NCBI RefSeq assembly: GCF_010183535.1
Contig: NC_071330.1
Coordinates: 13,497,717-13,561,716 of the forward strand
Reading direction: 5' to 3'
DNA: 64,000 nucleotides
Source of the DNA: Caenorhabditis remanei
Lineage: Eukaryota > Nematoda > Chromadorea > Rhabditida > Rhabditidae
Numbering within the stretch: position 1 is the stretch's first letter; every line of letters begins with the position of its first letter. A program made the position numbers and the translations under genes. The notes beneath the pieces are model-generated. The model did no database searches. It saw nothing but the letters and a program-made list of their open reading frames with translations, and was not told the DNA's origin. This document shows positions 12,801 to 32,988 of the stretch, in pieces.

Positions 12801-15800
12801 TTAGTTCACAAAGCAATGTATTTATATCAAATTTGTATTTTCGGTCGGGAAAACGCTCAATATCTGACTAAATTATCATTTTGAGCTACAAAATCTTGTA
12901 AGATACATGAAAAATCACGATTTTTAGTTCAAAAAACGACATTTCACGATTCCCAACCGGACTTGGAATCTAAAATGTGTGTATTTCCAAATCGTTGAAA
13001 AAATTTAACTCTCCCTTCAGAAAAGTGAGCAGGTCTCGGACACCCTTTCCTCGAAGATTTGAAAAGAAGAATTTTCAAAAATCTAAAAATCATAGAATTC
13101 TCGGTATGTTATTTTGAACACTGTTCCTAAAAAAACAGTGGCCTACATTCGGAGAAAAGTGGACCAAGCCTAGATAATATCTCTCATTCATCCTTTTTTT
13201 TCGCCGAAAATCAACAAAAAAAGTTCGCAGAAACCAGGTCATGTACCCTTCTGTACTACCTTTCTATTTAACGTAGAAGCTCCGCCCCTTTTGGTATAAA
13301 AGTCCAATTTTCCAATGGATTCGTATAATTGTAACCTTCGTCAGACAACCTTTCGGAATGGTCGTCAAATATTATTTCTATATGATTTTTTAAGAATTTT
13401 ATGTTTTTTTCTGTTATTTTTTATTTGGACTGGAGGATTTCCGATTTTGGTCCAAAATTTTTGAAGAGGATTTTGATTTTTGGTGATGACCCAGTATTCA
13501 TGGTATGTTCTAGAAAATCTCTTGAAAATCTTACATTTTTTTTCCATTTACAGTCGATGATAAAAGTGGAAATCTTGTTTGGAACAGTGTACACACAAAA
13601 CGGAAAAATTTCGCTAGTATTTTGTATTTATGGAAAATCATTTTTTATTAATAAAAATGTAATATATTGATTCTTTTTTTCACGGGAACAATGCACTGAC
13701 TATTTTTGCCCTTTTGGGGATTTTTGAGTTGAAAAATCAAAAAAAAAACTGGGGAAAATGGTTGGAAAACGAGTATTTCTGATCAAAACGGATGCCATTT
13801 GTGAGTTTTAGGCCAAAAATTGAAGATAAACAGAAAACGCGTGCTAGGCGCGCCAGATTCGATATTCTGAAAATAAAAATGCGATATTTAGAATCCGCTC
13901 GTCGAGACGGTTCAGAAAAGTATAATCATGTCTATATTCTGAACAAATTGGGTCCCACCGCGAAAACTACCGTAGTCTTTGTTTGATTACTGTAGTTTTC
14001 GTGGTGAGACCCGATTTGCTTAGAACCTATGCATGATTATACTTTTCTGAAGCATCTCGACGAGCTGATTCTGAATATCGCATCCGTATGTTCGGAATAT
14101 CGAATCTGGCGCGCCTAGGACGCATTTTCTGTTTTTCTTCAATTTTTGGCCCAAAACTCACAAATGACATCCGTTTTGATCAGAAATACTCGTTTTTCAA
14201 TCATTTCTTCTCTAATTTTTTGATTTTTTAACGATACCGGTCCGTCATCTGGCACGGAGTAGGTCAGAGACATTGAGAACGCTGAGATCTACATTTTGGT
14301 ATATTTTTCAACTCATAAAACTCATTTTGAAGCGAGCTACGCTCTGATCAAGGTTGACAAGTATATTATATGAATATATACATATCAAAACTCACCGGCA
14401 CATTCCCGTTTAACGGATCGATTCGAAAATCGAATGCCCCATAATTGACGATTCCTTTAATTGTCAAGAATTCGAGAATCGGTTGAATCAAGTGTTCAAT
14501 GAAGAATATCCGTGCGTGTCCTCTGACAATAATCTGTGATTCGACCATCTTCTGAGTCACTTCGACGAATGGATGTTTCAGCCACATTGCGATGATTGTG
14601 TTACGTACTTGAAGGTAGTAAATGGAGATTGGATCGTCCGCGAATTTTGGGAACGCCTGGAATGGAAATTAGGCATGAATTTGTCCACTTTTGAATCGAA
14701 ATGACTAATTTTCAACACATTTTGTTCCCGGATTTTTAACACTTTTGGACACACATTTTCATATCGTTCAAACCTGAGAAATCACAATTCTTTAAAAAAT
14801 ATATATCCCATCAGATTCAGCTCGTCGAGACGCTTCGAATGAGTATAATCATGACCACATTCTGAGCAAATCGGGTCTCACCACGAAAGCTACCGTACTT
14901 CTGATCCTGGGTTACGGTAGTTTTCGTGGTGAGACCCGAATTGCTCAGAATATAGGCATGATTATACTTTTCTGAACCGTCTCGACGAGCTCATTCTAAA
15001 TATTGCATCCGTATGTTCAGAAAATCAAATCTGGCGCGCCAAGGACGCTTTTTCAGTCATTTTCAACGTTCCCCGCTGAAAATGACTGAAAAGCTTTCTT
15101 AGCTTTGAGCCATATTGAAAACCCAAAAACTGTTAAAAATCCAGTAAAATCTGTTGAAAATTTAGAGTCGTTCGGACTGGAAAAAGCTGAAACTCAAATT
15201 TTCAGCCAGAAAATTGAAGTCCCAATTGGAAAGCTCAAAAACGCGTCCAAGGCGCGCCCGATTTTGGATTTTCATCATTTTCCGTCTCAAAACGCGTCCA
15301 AAGCGCGCCAGATTTTGGATTTTTATCATTTTCCGTCTTAAAACGCGTCCAAAGCGCCCTAGATTCCGGAGTTTTATCATTTTCCGTCTTAAAAACGCGT
15401 CCAAAGCGCGCCGGATGGTTTTCTGCTAAAAATAATCGAATTTCAGCCAAAAAAAAAACGCTCACAAATTTCTCATCAGTTTCCATGAATTCGGGATGTA
15501 CAATATTCGCAATAACATCTGTAAACGGCACATAAAACATGTTCATAATCTTCTTCGTATCTCGAAACGCCACGCCCCCATCATCAATAAGCTCCGCCCC
15601 CTCCTGACACGTGGCGTCCATTCCAGTGGTCCGTGTGACATAGTGATCTACGAGTAGATCATAAGAAATGTTATTTTGAAGAAGTGGAGGTTGTCCGAAT
15701 TCATTGAAACACCATCCAGAATCACGACGGACTCGACGGACGTCTTCTGATTCCACGGTGGTGTCACAGTCATTTTCGCATTGAAAATTGACGAAATCGT

Positions 15801-18800
15801 GGGGTTTAAAGGTTTCAGACGACTGGAATTCCGAGTATTTCCCACATGATTGACACTTTTTGTAGTAGGGGAGGAAGCAACTCTGAAATTATGATATGGA
15901 ATTTTAAAAAACCTTTTTTGAGCTAAAAACTGCCAAATTTTGCTCCAAATCGAGAGACGTAGAGAAGCTAGAGTTCCTCGTTGTCTGCGTCTCACCCGAA
16001 CTTCTAGCGACAATATCTCAAAAGGGGCGGAGCTATCAAAAAGTTAACAACTAAGAAAATGCGCAAAATTTTATGTTGATCATTTTTGTAGTTGACCACT
16101 TTTTTCTAGCTCCGCCCACTTTTGAGTTATAGCGATTTGAAGTTGGGGAGAGACACATAGAAGATAGAGAGTCTCGTTGTCTGCGTCTCCAGATTTGTTT
16201 TCGGATGAAAACTTTTGAAAATTTCTCCTAAAATTGTCAAAAATTAGGTAACAAAAATCGGATTTATCGATTTTTCCAGGATTTTTTTTTAATTTTGTAC
16301 TCAATATTTTTTACTCATTTTTTCAGCATTTGTTCCATGCTAAACCCATCAAAAACACATTTTCTACCTATATTAGCAAAAACGAAAAAGTTTTCACTTA
16401 TGCGGAATTGCTCATTCCTCACGTTTTAGTCAATTTTCAGCTTTTTACAGTCATTTTGAACTGATTTTGAGTCATTTTCAGCGATTTTCAGCGGTTTCAA
16501 CCAAAATTTCGCCTTTTTTTCGGCCGATTTCTAGCCGTTTTAGACAGACGTTTAGGGATGTTTTCATTTGGAGCAATTTTCACTCATTTTACGGCTGTTT
16601 GAGACCTATTTTTACCGATTTCAGGTGAATTTAGTGAGGAAAAAATGAATTTTGATGAGAAAATCAGCGAAAATCCTGTTATTTTGCTAAAATAGCGAAA
16701 ACAAAAAGGAAAAAAAGTTTCGTCACCGGCCGGAATCGAACCCGGGACCCGTTGAGTGTAGCGCAACCATGTAACCCACTGCGCCACCGTGGTAAAAACG
16801 GCGGCGAGAGGTTAAGGGCGTTGATAAAAGGGGTGAAATCGTCAATGAGGAAAGTGCGCCCTATGGAGAAAAAGTGAAATTTCTGGGATTTTTAAGCGAT
16901 TTGCAGTTGAAAACATCAATTTTAGGTGACTTTTGAGCAATTTTTCCCATTTTTGAGCTCATTTTCACCCTACTCACTCTAAAAACTCACATTAATATAT
17001 CGTTTCGCGAATTGTTCATTCCTCACGTATGTCTGTCCATCAATAGCCTTCTGTTTCCAAATCAAAAAGTCAGGTTCGTAGTCCCGCCCACGAAAAGTCG
17101 TCGAGAAACACGATGAGCAACAAGCCTCAGTCTTACTGAGTCGATGACCGTAACTCGCCGAAATCTTACAATTTCCCAGTTGAAGAACACAATTTTCTTG
17201 GATTTCTGAGTTGGATTTTCGGATTTTTTTCGCTTCTTTTAGCACTTCTGTGGCGATGGCGCAGGCACGTTTTATTCGAGATTTCTGGAAAAATCGATAA
17301 GTTTTGAGTCAAAATACACAATTTTTGACGAAAATGTAAGTAAAATCGGTAAAAAATTAGATTTTTTTTCGGATAACCGTCGGAATTTTCGTACTTTTTA
17401 CGGTGATTTTCACCTAAAACCTTGGAAAATCGCATTCTCTGACATGTAGACGCCCGGAAAAAACTTTTTTCGGCTCAAAATTTTTCACAAAGTATGAATT
17501 TTCAATAAAAACTGCAATTTTATTTTTTTTAAATAGTCAAAATACACATTTTTCTGTTCAAAATCGTTAAATTTTTGACGAAAATCTAAGAATAATCGAC
17601 TCTTTTGCGTTCTCGGTGTATGTCTGAATGTCCGGATGTCCGTCTGTAAATCTCTCCGGGTGTCCGGATGTCCATATGATTTTCAGATGGTTTTTGAGAA
17701 AGTTTGAACGATAAAAATGGGATTTTTTCTATAAATTTTGACTTTTTTTCTCCTTTTTTGCCAAAATTTATAGAAAAAAACCCTTTTTTATCATAATTTT
17801 TCACAATTATCCGTTCAAATTTTCTCAAAAATTATGTGAAAACCATATGGACATCCGGACATCCGGACAGAGATTTACAGACGGACATCTCGACAATCAG
17901 ACATACACCGAGAACGCAAAAGAGCCGATTTTTCTTAGATTTTCGTCAAAATTTGGATATTTTTGGCATGAAAAGTAACTAAAAACGTCTTTCCTGCGGT
18001 TTATAGTGTTATTTTGACTCAAAAACTGCGATTTTCATGCTAAAAATCGATTAAAACGGTGTTTTTTAACTAAAAATCTTGAAAAATCGCATTCTCTGTC
18101 ATGTAGACGCCCGGAAAAACCTTTTTTCGGGTCAGAATTTTGCACAAAGTATGAATTTTCAATAAAAACTGCAATTTTATTTTTTTTAAATAGTCAAAAT
18201 ACACATTTTTCTGTTCAAAATCGTTAAATTTTTGACGAAAATCTAACAAAAATCGGTTCTTTTCCGTTCTCGGTGTATATCCGGATGTCCGGATGTCCAT
18301 ATGATTTTCAGATAGTTTTTGAGAAAGTTTGAACGGATAATTGTGAAAAATTATGATAAAAAATGGTTTTTTTTCTATAAATTTTGACCGTTTCTCTTTT
18401 TTTGCCAAAATTTATAGAAAAAAACCTTTTTTATCATAATTTTTCACAATTATCCGATCAAATTTTCTGAAAAATTATCTGAAAACCATATGGACATCCG
18501 GACAGAGATTTACAGACGGATATCCGGACATCTGGACATTCAGACATTCACCGAGAACGCAAAAGAGTCGATTTTTCTTAGATTTTCGTCAAAAATTTAG
18601 GGATTCTGAACAGAAAAATGAGTATTTTGACTATTTTTTGTAAAATTGCAGTTTTTATTGAAATTCATACTTTGTGTAAAATTCTGACTCGAAAAAAGGT
18701 TTTTCGGGCGTCTACTTGGCAGAGAATGCGATTTTCCAAGGTTTTCAGTTAAAAATCACCGTTTTAAAAGATTTTTAGCATGAAAATCGCAATTTTTGAG

Positions 18801-19074
18801 TAAAAACTACACTAAAAACGACTAAAATCGAGCCAAATCGAAATTCCAGACGGAGATTTTAGAATTTGTCGAGGAAGGTGTCGAACATACAGTTTTTCAG
18901 ATAATTTATCTAATTTTTCCTAATTTTTTCCAATTTTTCCATTGATTTTTCACAATTTCTAGCGAAAATCCACACCTTGACTGGTTTCTCTTCATCTTCT
19001 TCACTCTCACTCCCGTCTTCTTCCATTTTAACGTCTTCTTCATCTTTTATTTCTACTTTCTTCTTCGTTTCCAT
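6803..19074 (-). CDS. amx-1: AMX-1, LSD2/KDM1B-type flavin histone demethylase
   Basis: Nine exons: 18976-19074, 16991-17284, 15466-15882, 14396-14656, 11554-11941, 9635-10014, 9002-9223, 7872-8123 and 6803-6949. All junctions keep frame; the product is 819 residues, close to human KDM1B. In this family the enzyme uses FAD to demethylate mono- and dimethyl histone H3 lysines in the nucleus. Order: acidic N-terminus; cysteine-rich zinc-finger region (exons 2-3, with CQSCGKY and CENDC typical of the CW-like finger); SWIRM (exon 4); amine oxidase. The FAD motif GAGISG opens exon 5. Exon 6 has [20 protein letters not shown]. Exon 7 has LGAGLIEK with the conserved flavin-site lysine. Exon 8 has [14 protein letters not shown] and exon 9 YFAGEHT. 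There is no LSD1 tower insertion, so LSD2 type rather than LSD1/SPR-5. ATG 19074 lies 20 bases after a TTTTCAG trans-splice-like site. Nearly all introns are repeat-filled. Confidence 0.93.
7255..7840. repeat. P elements in amx-1 intron 8
   Basis: One full copy (about 7255-7590) and one half copy (about 7620-7840) lie within intron 6950-7871. Both share the CCACGAAAACTAC core and the CATGATTATACT arm, and both end in the GGCGCGCC/ACGCGTTTT motif. The right edge is about 30 bases from exon 8. Confidence 0.75.
8225..8900. repeat. two P elements in amx-1 intron 7
   Basis: Copies at about 8225-8545 and 8560-8900 within intron 8124-9001. Arms TATAATCATGCC / GGCATGATTATA and the CACGAAAACTACC hairpin are well preserved in both. 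The pair is separated by only a short spacer carrying the ACGCGTCCCAGGCGCGCCAG motif. Confidence 0.8.
9275..9610. repeat. P element in amx-1 intron 6
   Basis: A single copy fills nearly the whole intron 9224-9634. The outer arms carry GCGTCCTAGGCGCGCCAGAT at 9320 and its inverse near 9590, about 25 bases from the exon 6 donor. The left shoulder (CTGATCAAAACGAATCTCAT) also occurs at the full-length copy at 13755. Confidence 0.8.
10030..11500. repeat. 24-bp minisatellite in amx-1 intron 5
   Basis: About 1.3 kb of degenerate tandem units, consensus near TAGGATCGGAGATACAGTAG plus TCTC, period 24 bases, occupy most of intron 10015-11553. Because 24 is a multiple of three, several frames stay open and give spurious [12 protein letters not shown] repeats. 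The array is split by a 149-bp palindromic insertion at 10196-10344. Confidence 0.85.
10196..10344. mobile_element. palindromic MITE with TTA target duplication (short copy)
   Basis: Ends TGGATCTACCCACGAAGAA and inverse; flanked by TTA on both sides (10193-10195, 10345-10347). It shares its ends and part of its interior (TGCATTCGTGAATAGAATTA) with the 375-bp element at 41947-42321. A trinucleotide TTA duplication suggests the PIF/Harbinger group, which is inference. It inserted into the 24-bp minisatellite. Confidence 0.75.
12215..12550. repeat. P element in amx-1 intron 4 (left)
   Basis: Core CCACGAAAACTACCGTAG facing its inverse, arms TATAATCATGCC / GGCATGATTATA, outer shoulders ending in the GGCCACGAGGAGGCGAATTG block that also occurs at 7270 and 8890. 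It lies inside the separated foldback. Confidence 0.75.
12551..13754. other. intron 4 interior, no recognised feature
   Basis: About 1.2 kb of AT-rich intronic DNA between two P elements. There is no supported exon on either strand and no clear repeat beyond scattered A/T runs. Confidence 0.4.
13755..14205. repeat. longest P element copy, amx-1 intron 4 (right)
   Basis: The palindrome extends well beyond the usual core: AACGAGTATTTCTGATCAAA on the left is mirrored at about 14180-14203 on the right. Internal order from outside is this shoulder, the AACGCGTGCTAGGCGCGCC motif, TATAATCATG, and the CGCGAAAACTACC hairpin. At about 450 bp it may be the closest to full length. Confidence 0.75.
14800..15045. 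repeat. P element in amx-1 intron 3
   Basis: Left shoulder TATCCCATCAGATTCAGCTC, then TATAATCATGACC, the CACGAAAGCTACC hairpin and the mirrored arm, ending in GGCGCGCCAAGGACGC near 15050. It lies in intron 14657-15465. Confidence 0.75.
15236..15415. repeat. ~58-bp tandem array carrying the ACGCGTC motif
   Basis: Four occurrences of AAACGCGTCCAARGCGC at roughly 57-60 base spacing, separated by GATTTTGGATTTTTATCATT-like spacers. The array ends 50 bases from the exon 3 donor of amx-1. It links the P-element outer arms on the left of the window with the motif arrays at 43-57 kb. Confidence 0.75.
16670..16885 (-). mobile_element. tRNA-derived SINE-like unit, copy A
   Basis: On the minus strand an A-box (TGGCGCAGTGGG, 16775-16786) and a B-box (GGTTCGATTCC, 16732-16742) lie at tRNA-like spacing, followed by a T-rich tail. 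The T-arm pairing is poor, so it should not fold as a working tRNA. Copy B at 19941-20173 matches over both the head and about 100 bases on either side, which shows a dispersed unit rather than a lone tRNA pseudogene. It lies in amx-1 intron 2, in the same orientation as the gene. Confidence 0.75.
17425..18745. repeat. two related foldback units with GGACATCC blocks, amx-1 intron 1
   Basis: Unit 1 (about 17425-17960) and unit 2 (about 18081-18745) start alike with AATCGCATTCTCTG and CATGTAGACGCCCGG. Unit 2 closes with the inverse at about 18690-18740; unit 1 lacks that closing arm. Each holds CGGATGTCC / GGACATCCGG blocks and an AT-rich central hairpin (TTTTGCCAAAATTTATAGAA). Together they fill most of intron 17285-18975. 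Confidence 0.7.
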
Positions 19075-19096
19075 CTCGAATTTCTGCTTTTGTTCT
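19072..19096 (-). promoter_or_regulatory. probable trans-splice acceptor and start of amx-1
   Basis: TTTTCAG (AG at 19095-19096) is followed by a 20-base leader and ATG 19074. This layout is typical of spliced-leader addition in Caenorhabditis, but an upstream cis-spliced exon is not excluded. Confidence 0.55.
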
Positions 19097-20641
19097 GAAA
19101 ATTTGAATTTCGGCGATTTTTACCGATTTTCTACGTTTTTTGCAAAGAAATACTGCATTTTTGACATAACAATTGGTTTTTTAACAAGATTTTTGTGAAT
19201 TTCAGCAGTTTTACAGCGGAAAAACACAGAAATCGTCGAAAAAATGGATGAAAATGGAGATTTTAGCAATTGGCGGCGTGAGTGCAGTGGAGCGCGCTTG
19301 CATTGATGGAAGGGAAAAGTGGCGGGAAATTTGAATTTGAGTTTTTTCGATGGTTAGTAGATTTCTAGATTTTTAATTTCAGCTGGTTTAAAACAGTTTT
19401 TCGGGATGAAAAAAACACTATAAAATAGAAAAGATAGAATAAGTTTGATTTTTGCATCAAAACCGAAAAACCACTTAAAATTACTGTTTTAGCTATTTCG
19501 TGTATTCTGTCTTAAGAAAAAACTGAATAAGAAGAAAATTATATTTTTAATTTATTGATTTGTTCAAATTATTATATCAAAAAGAAAAACCTTACAAAAA
19601 ATTACCTTGTATCAAAAAAATGGGAGAGTGAGATGTTTTGTACATAGAAAAAAAGCGAGAAATCATAAAAGGTCAAAAAAAGATCAAAATGGTAGATCAA
19701 AATATAAATTAAGTAGGAGCAAGGGTAATTATTAATTAAATAATAATTAAAAAATCACAACGAAACAGCAAAGGGTAGATCAATTTCAGATAGGAATTAT
19801 GTACAACGAGAAACACATTTTATGGGATTTTTATTACTTTAAAAGTTTTTTGTTTGGGTTTTTTGGGATTTTCGGTGGGAAAAAAACAACGAAATTAGGA
19901 TTTTTAGATAGAAAACATGCGATTTCAATTGAAAATCATCAGAAAACCCGTTATTTTGCTAAAATAGCAAAAGCAAAAAAGGAAAAAAGAGTTTGGTCAC
20001 CGGCCGGAATCGAACCCGGGACCCGTTGAGTGAGGTGCACCCGTGTAACCCACTGCGCCACCGTGGTAGAAGCGACGGCGAGAGGTTAAGGGCGTTGATA
20101 AGATGGGGTGAAAATGGTGTATGAGGAACATGCGGAAAGTGCGCCCCATTGAGAAAAAGTGAAATTTTGGGGAATTTTTTGAATTTTTGAGTTTTTTGTG
20201 GATTTAGTGGTTTTTAAGTGTGAAAATTGTGATTAAAAGAGAAAAGTTACCCGAAAATACCAAAAAAGTGATGAAAATTGGTTTTTTGTGAGAAAATGTA
20301 TGCAGAACCCGTGAGAAAGTAACAAAAATGCGGGGAATTTGTGTTTTTTTCCAAATTTTTAGGGAAAAAGGGGTTTTTTGGTGTGAAAAATCGGGTTTTC
20401 GTGGCAAAAATTAGGTAAAAATGAGTGTTTTAGGGGTGAAGTTTGAGAAAATCGGTATACAAAGAGGAAACTGGGAATCTGAGGTTTTTGTGAAATTTTT
20501 GAGTTTTTAATGATTTTTATGGAAAAGAGGGGTTTTGGGGTGTTTTTGGTGTGAAAAATCGGGGTTTTGGGGTAAAAATTAGGTAAAAATAAAGGTTTTA
20601 GGGGGGAAAAATGAAGAAAAAGGGGAAATTTTCAGAATTTT
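19097..20641. other. smc-4/amx-1 intergenic region
   Basis: 1.5 kb containing the 3' flank of smc-4, a SINE-like unit (19941-20173) and AT-rich DNA. It is much longer than the usual 100-400 base spacing of nematode operons, so co-transcription is possible only if the insertion enlarged the gap. No other gene is seen. Confidence 0.5.
19941..20173 (-). mobile_element. tRNA-derived SINE-like unit, copy B
   Basis: Same head as copy A, with the A-box at 20049-20060 and the B-box at 20006-20016 on the minus strand, followed by a run of Ts in the transcript sense. The flanks TTATTTTGCTAAAATAGC and GGCGAGAGGTTAAGGGCGTT match copy A; the anticodon-loop region differs. Confidence 0.75.
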
Positions 20642-30684
<10,043 letters not shown>

Positions 30685-30687
<3 letters not shown>

Positions 30688-30711
30688 GATGGATGTATCA
30701 AGCGGTTTACT
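30685..30711 (-). promoter_or_regulatory. probable trans-splice acceptor and start of smc-4
   Basis: ATTATTACAG (AG at 30710-30711) precedes a 22-base leader and ATG 30687. The frame stays open upstream to 30762, but the next residues do not look like an SMC4 N-terminus, so ATG 30687 is preferred. Confidence 0.55.
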
Positions 30712-30839
30712 GTAATAATAATGAATTAGTGAGTTTTTCGAGCCTACATGATTTTCACACAAAACTATTTTCTTAGAAAATCAGAAATGTTCGGAGTATT
30801 TCAAGCTAAAAATCACAAAAATCGGTTAAAATCTCGAAA

Positions 30840-31210
30840 AGTTACAGATTTTCGAAAAATTACGAAAATTACATTCGACATTTTCTATCGTAACTCAGCG
30901 AGTTTTTGTTTAAATGATCTAAAATTTATATTTTCAGATTTAGCTCATCAAGACGGTTCAGAAAAGCATAAACAAGCCTATGTTCCGAGTAAGTTGGGTC
31001 TCGCCGCGAAAACTACAGTACCTCGATCTTAGGTTACTGTAGTTTTCGTGGTGGGACCCAACTTGCTCAGAATATGGGCATGTTTATACTTTTCTGAAAG
31101 CTGAGAGTGAGTTGATTTTGAAAATATAAATTTTAGATCATTTAAGACAAAACTCGTTGATTTACGGTAGAAAATGTAAATGTAGTTTTTGGTAATTTTT
31201 CGAAAATTTG
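30840..31210. repeat. P element with mirrored shoulders, upstream of smc-4
   Basis: Core copy about 30935-31140 (AACAAGCC / GGCATGTTTATA). The CATTTTCTATCGTAACTCAG shoulder at 30875 and a diverged inverse at about 31150-31200 show that the smc-4 subtype may be longer than the core. This is the only smc-4-side copy outside an intron. Confidence 0.7.
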
Positions 31211-32546
31211 TAACTTTTTGCGTTTTTAACCGATTTTTATCATTTTTAGCCTGGTCGGGAAATAATCCCAATTCAACGGGTTTTCAGAGTTAAATTTTGA
31301 ATTTTTCGAAGAATTTAGGGCCGGAAAAGTGAGTTTTTGGGGGTTTTTAGGTGGAAAATGAACCTGGCGAAGGTAAGAAAATTATTTTGAGGTCAAAATT
31401 AATGATTTTCAATATTTGCAGGGTCGAAATTTGCTGAACATCACGTTTTTTGCATCGAAAAATCTATTTTTGGAGTGGAAATTGAGAACTTTCACGAGCC
31501 CAGTTTGCATAAAACTGGCGATTTGACCGTTTTTTTCATTTTAAAATTCGGCTTTATGGGCAAAAAGAGATTTCCAGGGGAAATGGGATTTTTGACATGA
31601 AAATGATTTAAAAAAGAGCAATTTTCAAGGCAAACGGGGACAAATAGTATGGGAAAGTTAAATGGTTTCGAAACGTCCCAGATCCCTTTATAAAATTATT
31701 TTAGAAAAGATCAGGAATGGTAAAGAGAATGATAGGTAATGATAAAGAGTGATGAAGAGAATGATAAAAAGAATGATAGAGAATGGTAAATAGAATGGTA
31801 AAAAAAAAGAAAATAGAGAAAGAAATTACTAAATTCGGCTGGAAATTGAATGAAATGAGCCAAAATTTGAGTGAAAGCAGTCTCGAAATTGAGAAAATGA
31901 GTTGAAAAAACCGTAAAGAAAAAGTTAAAAATTACAAAAATAGGGAGGAGCATGATAAAGAAAAATAAAAAATGGTAAAAAGAATGGTAATGTCTTCTCG
32001 TGGCGACACACTAGCCAAGACACATACATTCAAACGAAGAAGGCGAAGAAGAGACAGCAAGGGGGTGTTTGGGTGCGTGCGTGCGCGTCGCGGCACCGAT
32101 CTAATAGTGTGGGGGTCAGAGAGACGCAGACGACTAGGGGGCGGAGAGATAGTGTGGGGAATGGAGGGGGAACGGGAAGCGGGGGTGAGAGAGGAAAATG
32201 TTGCGAACGAAGCGAATGGTGGTTGGAGGGGCACAAATGTAGTGTTGAAGGATGGGGGGATGAGGGGAGAGAGAAGAGAGAGAGCGAGACGGGTAGAGAG
32301 TGGTCAGAAGGGGAATGGGGAGGAGAGATGGATGAAGATGAGGATATAGATGAGGTGACGCTATGGCTGAAGAAGACTGAAAATCGGTCTGGAAATATGA
32401 GAACTTTGAAGGAAAGCCTGGGAGAGCTATGGCTGAAAGTGTGGGACATAGAACTAACGAACTGGAGCAGAAGGCTGAAATTGGAAGGTAAGTATGAAAT
32501 CGGTTAATGATATCAAAAAATATCAAAACGTCAAAGAAGTCATGTA
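31211..32546. other. smc-4 upstream region, purine-rich block
   Basis: No protein gene is recognised. 31710-31815 is a simple AATGATAAAGAG-type repeat. 32040-32350 is strongly purine-rich on the plus strand (GGGGAGAGAGAAGAGAGAGA), i.e. CT-rich in the smc-4 sense, 1.3-1.7 kb upstream of its start. Such CT-rich blocks often mark nematode promoters; here that is inference. Confidence 0.4.
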
Positions 32547-32988
32547 CAGTACCGGACAAAAACCTATCAATTTTTGCCGTTTTCAGTTAAAATTGCCCAA
32601 CTTTGAGGTTGTGTCATGATAATTCTGATTGACCCATCAAATATATGGCTAATAAAATATAAATAAAATAGAGATCAAAAGTACAGCTTCATTTTTGTTG
32701 TTGACAACTTTTTTGTACGGACACTCCCTAGAGAGTTATGGTCATTTTAAGACGGCAGTTCAAAAATCGCGCTATTTTGCAATGAAAATGGTCTACGTTG
32801 TCCATAAGTAACTCTCTATGAAGGGTCCGTACAAAAAAGTTGTCAACTACAAAAATGAAGCTTTACTTTTGATCTCTATGATTTATTAGTAATGTACTTG
32901 ATAGGTCAATCAGAATTACCATGACACACCCTCAAAGTTGGGCAATTTCAACTAAAGATGGAAAAAATTGATAGCTTTTTGTCCAGAG
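32547..32988. mobile_element. Tc1/mariner-like MITE, decayed right end
   Basis: Starts TA|CAGTACCGGACAAAAACC at 32545. The two halves are mirror images: TTTTTTGTACGGACACTCCC and GGGTCCGTACAAAAAAGTTG lie about 100 bases apart. The right end TTTTTGTCCAGAGC is mutated, so the second TA is lost. It shares internal blocks with the element at 35454. Confidence 0.65.

Larger units (their letters stand above)
12065..14355. mobile_element. foldback element with separated 125-bp arms, amx-1 intron 4
   Basis: The arm at 12065-12189 (AACCTTGATCAGCGCGTAAC...) returns in inverse at 14231-14355, 2.0 kb apart. The same family occurs as a compact palindrome at 62189-62532 and as a half copy at about 25980-26110, all sharing AAAATATACCAAAATGTAGA. 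Two P elements (about 12215-12550 and 13755-14205) lie between the arms, so this looks like a container that received later insertions, although two independent half copies cannot be excluded. Confidence 0.6.

Noticed and set aside
16724..16797. Functional tRNA on the minus strand
   Set aside because: A and B boxes are present, but T-arm and acceptor stems mispair and the unit is repeated with its flanks at 19.9 kb, so it is SINE-like.
31972..32507. Several overlapping open frames of 100-144 codons on both strands
   Set aside because: They run through a purine-rich low-complexity block, have no splice context or recognisable domains, and overlap each other in all frames.
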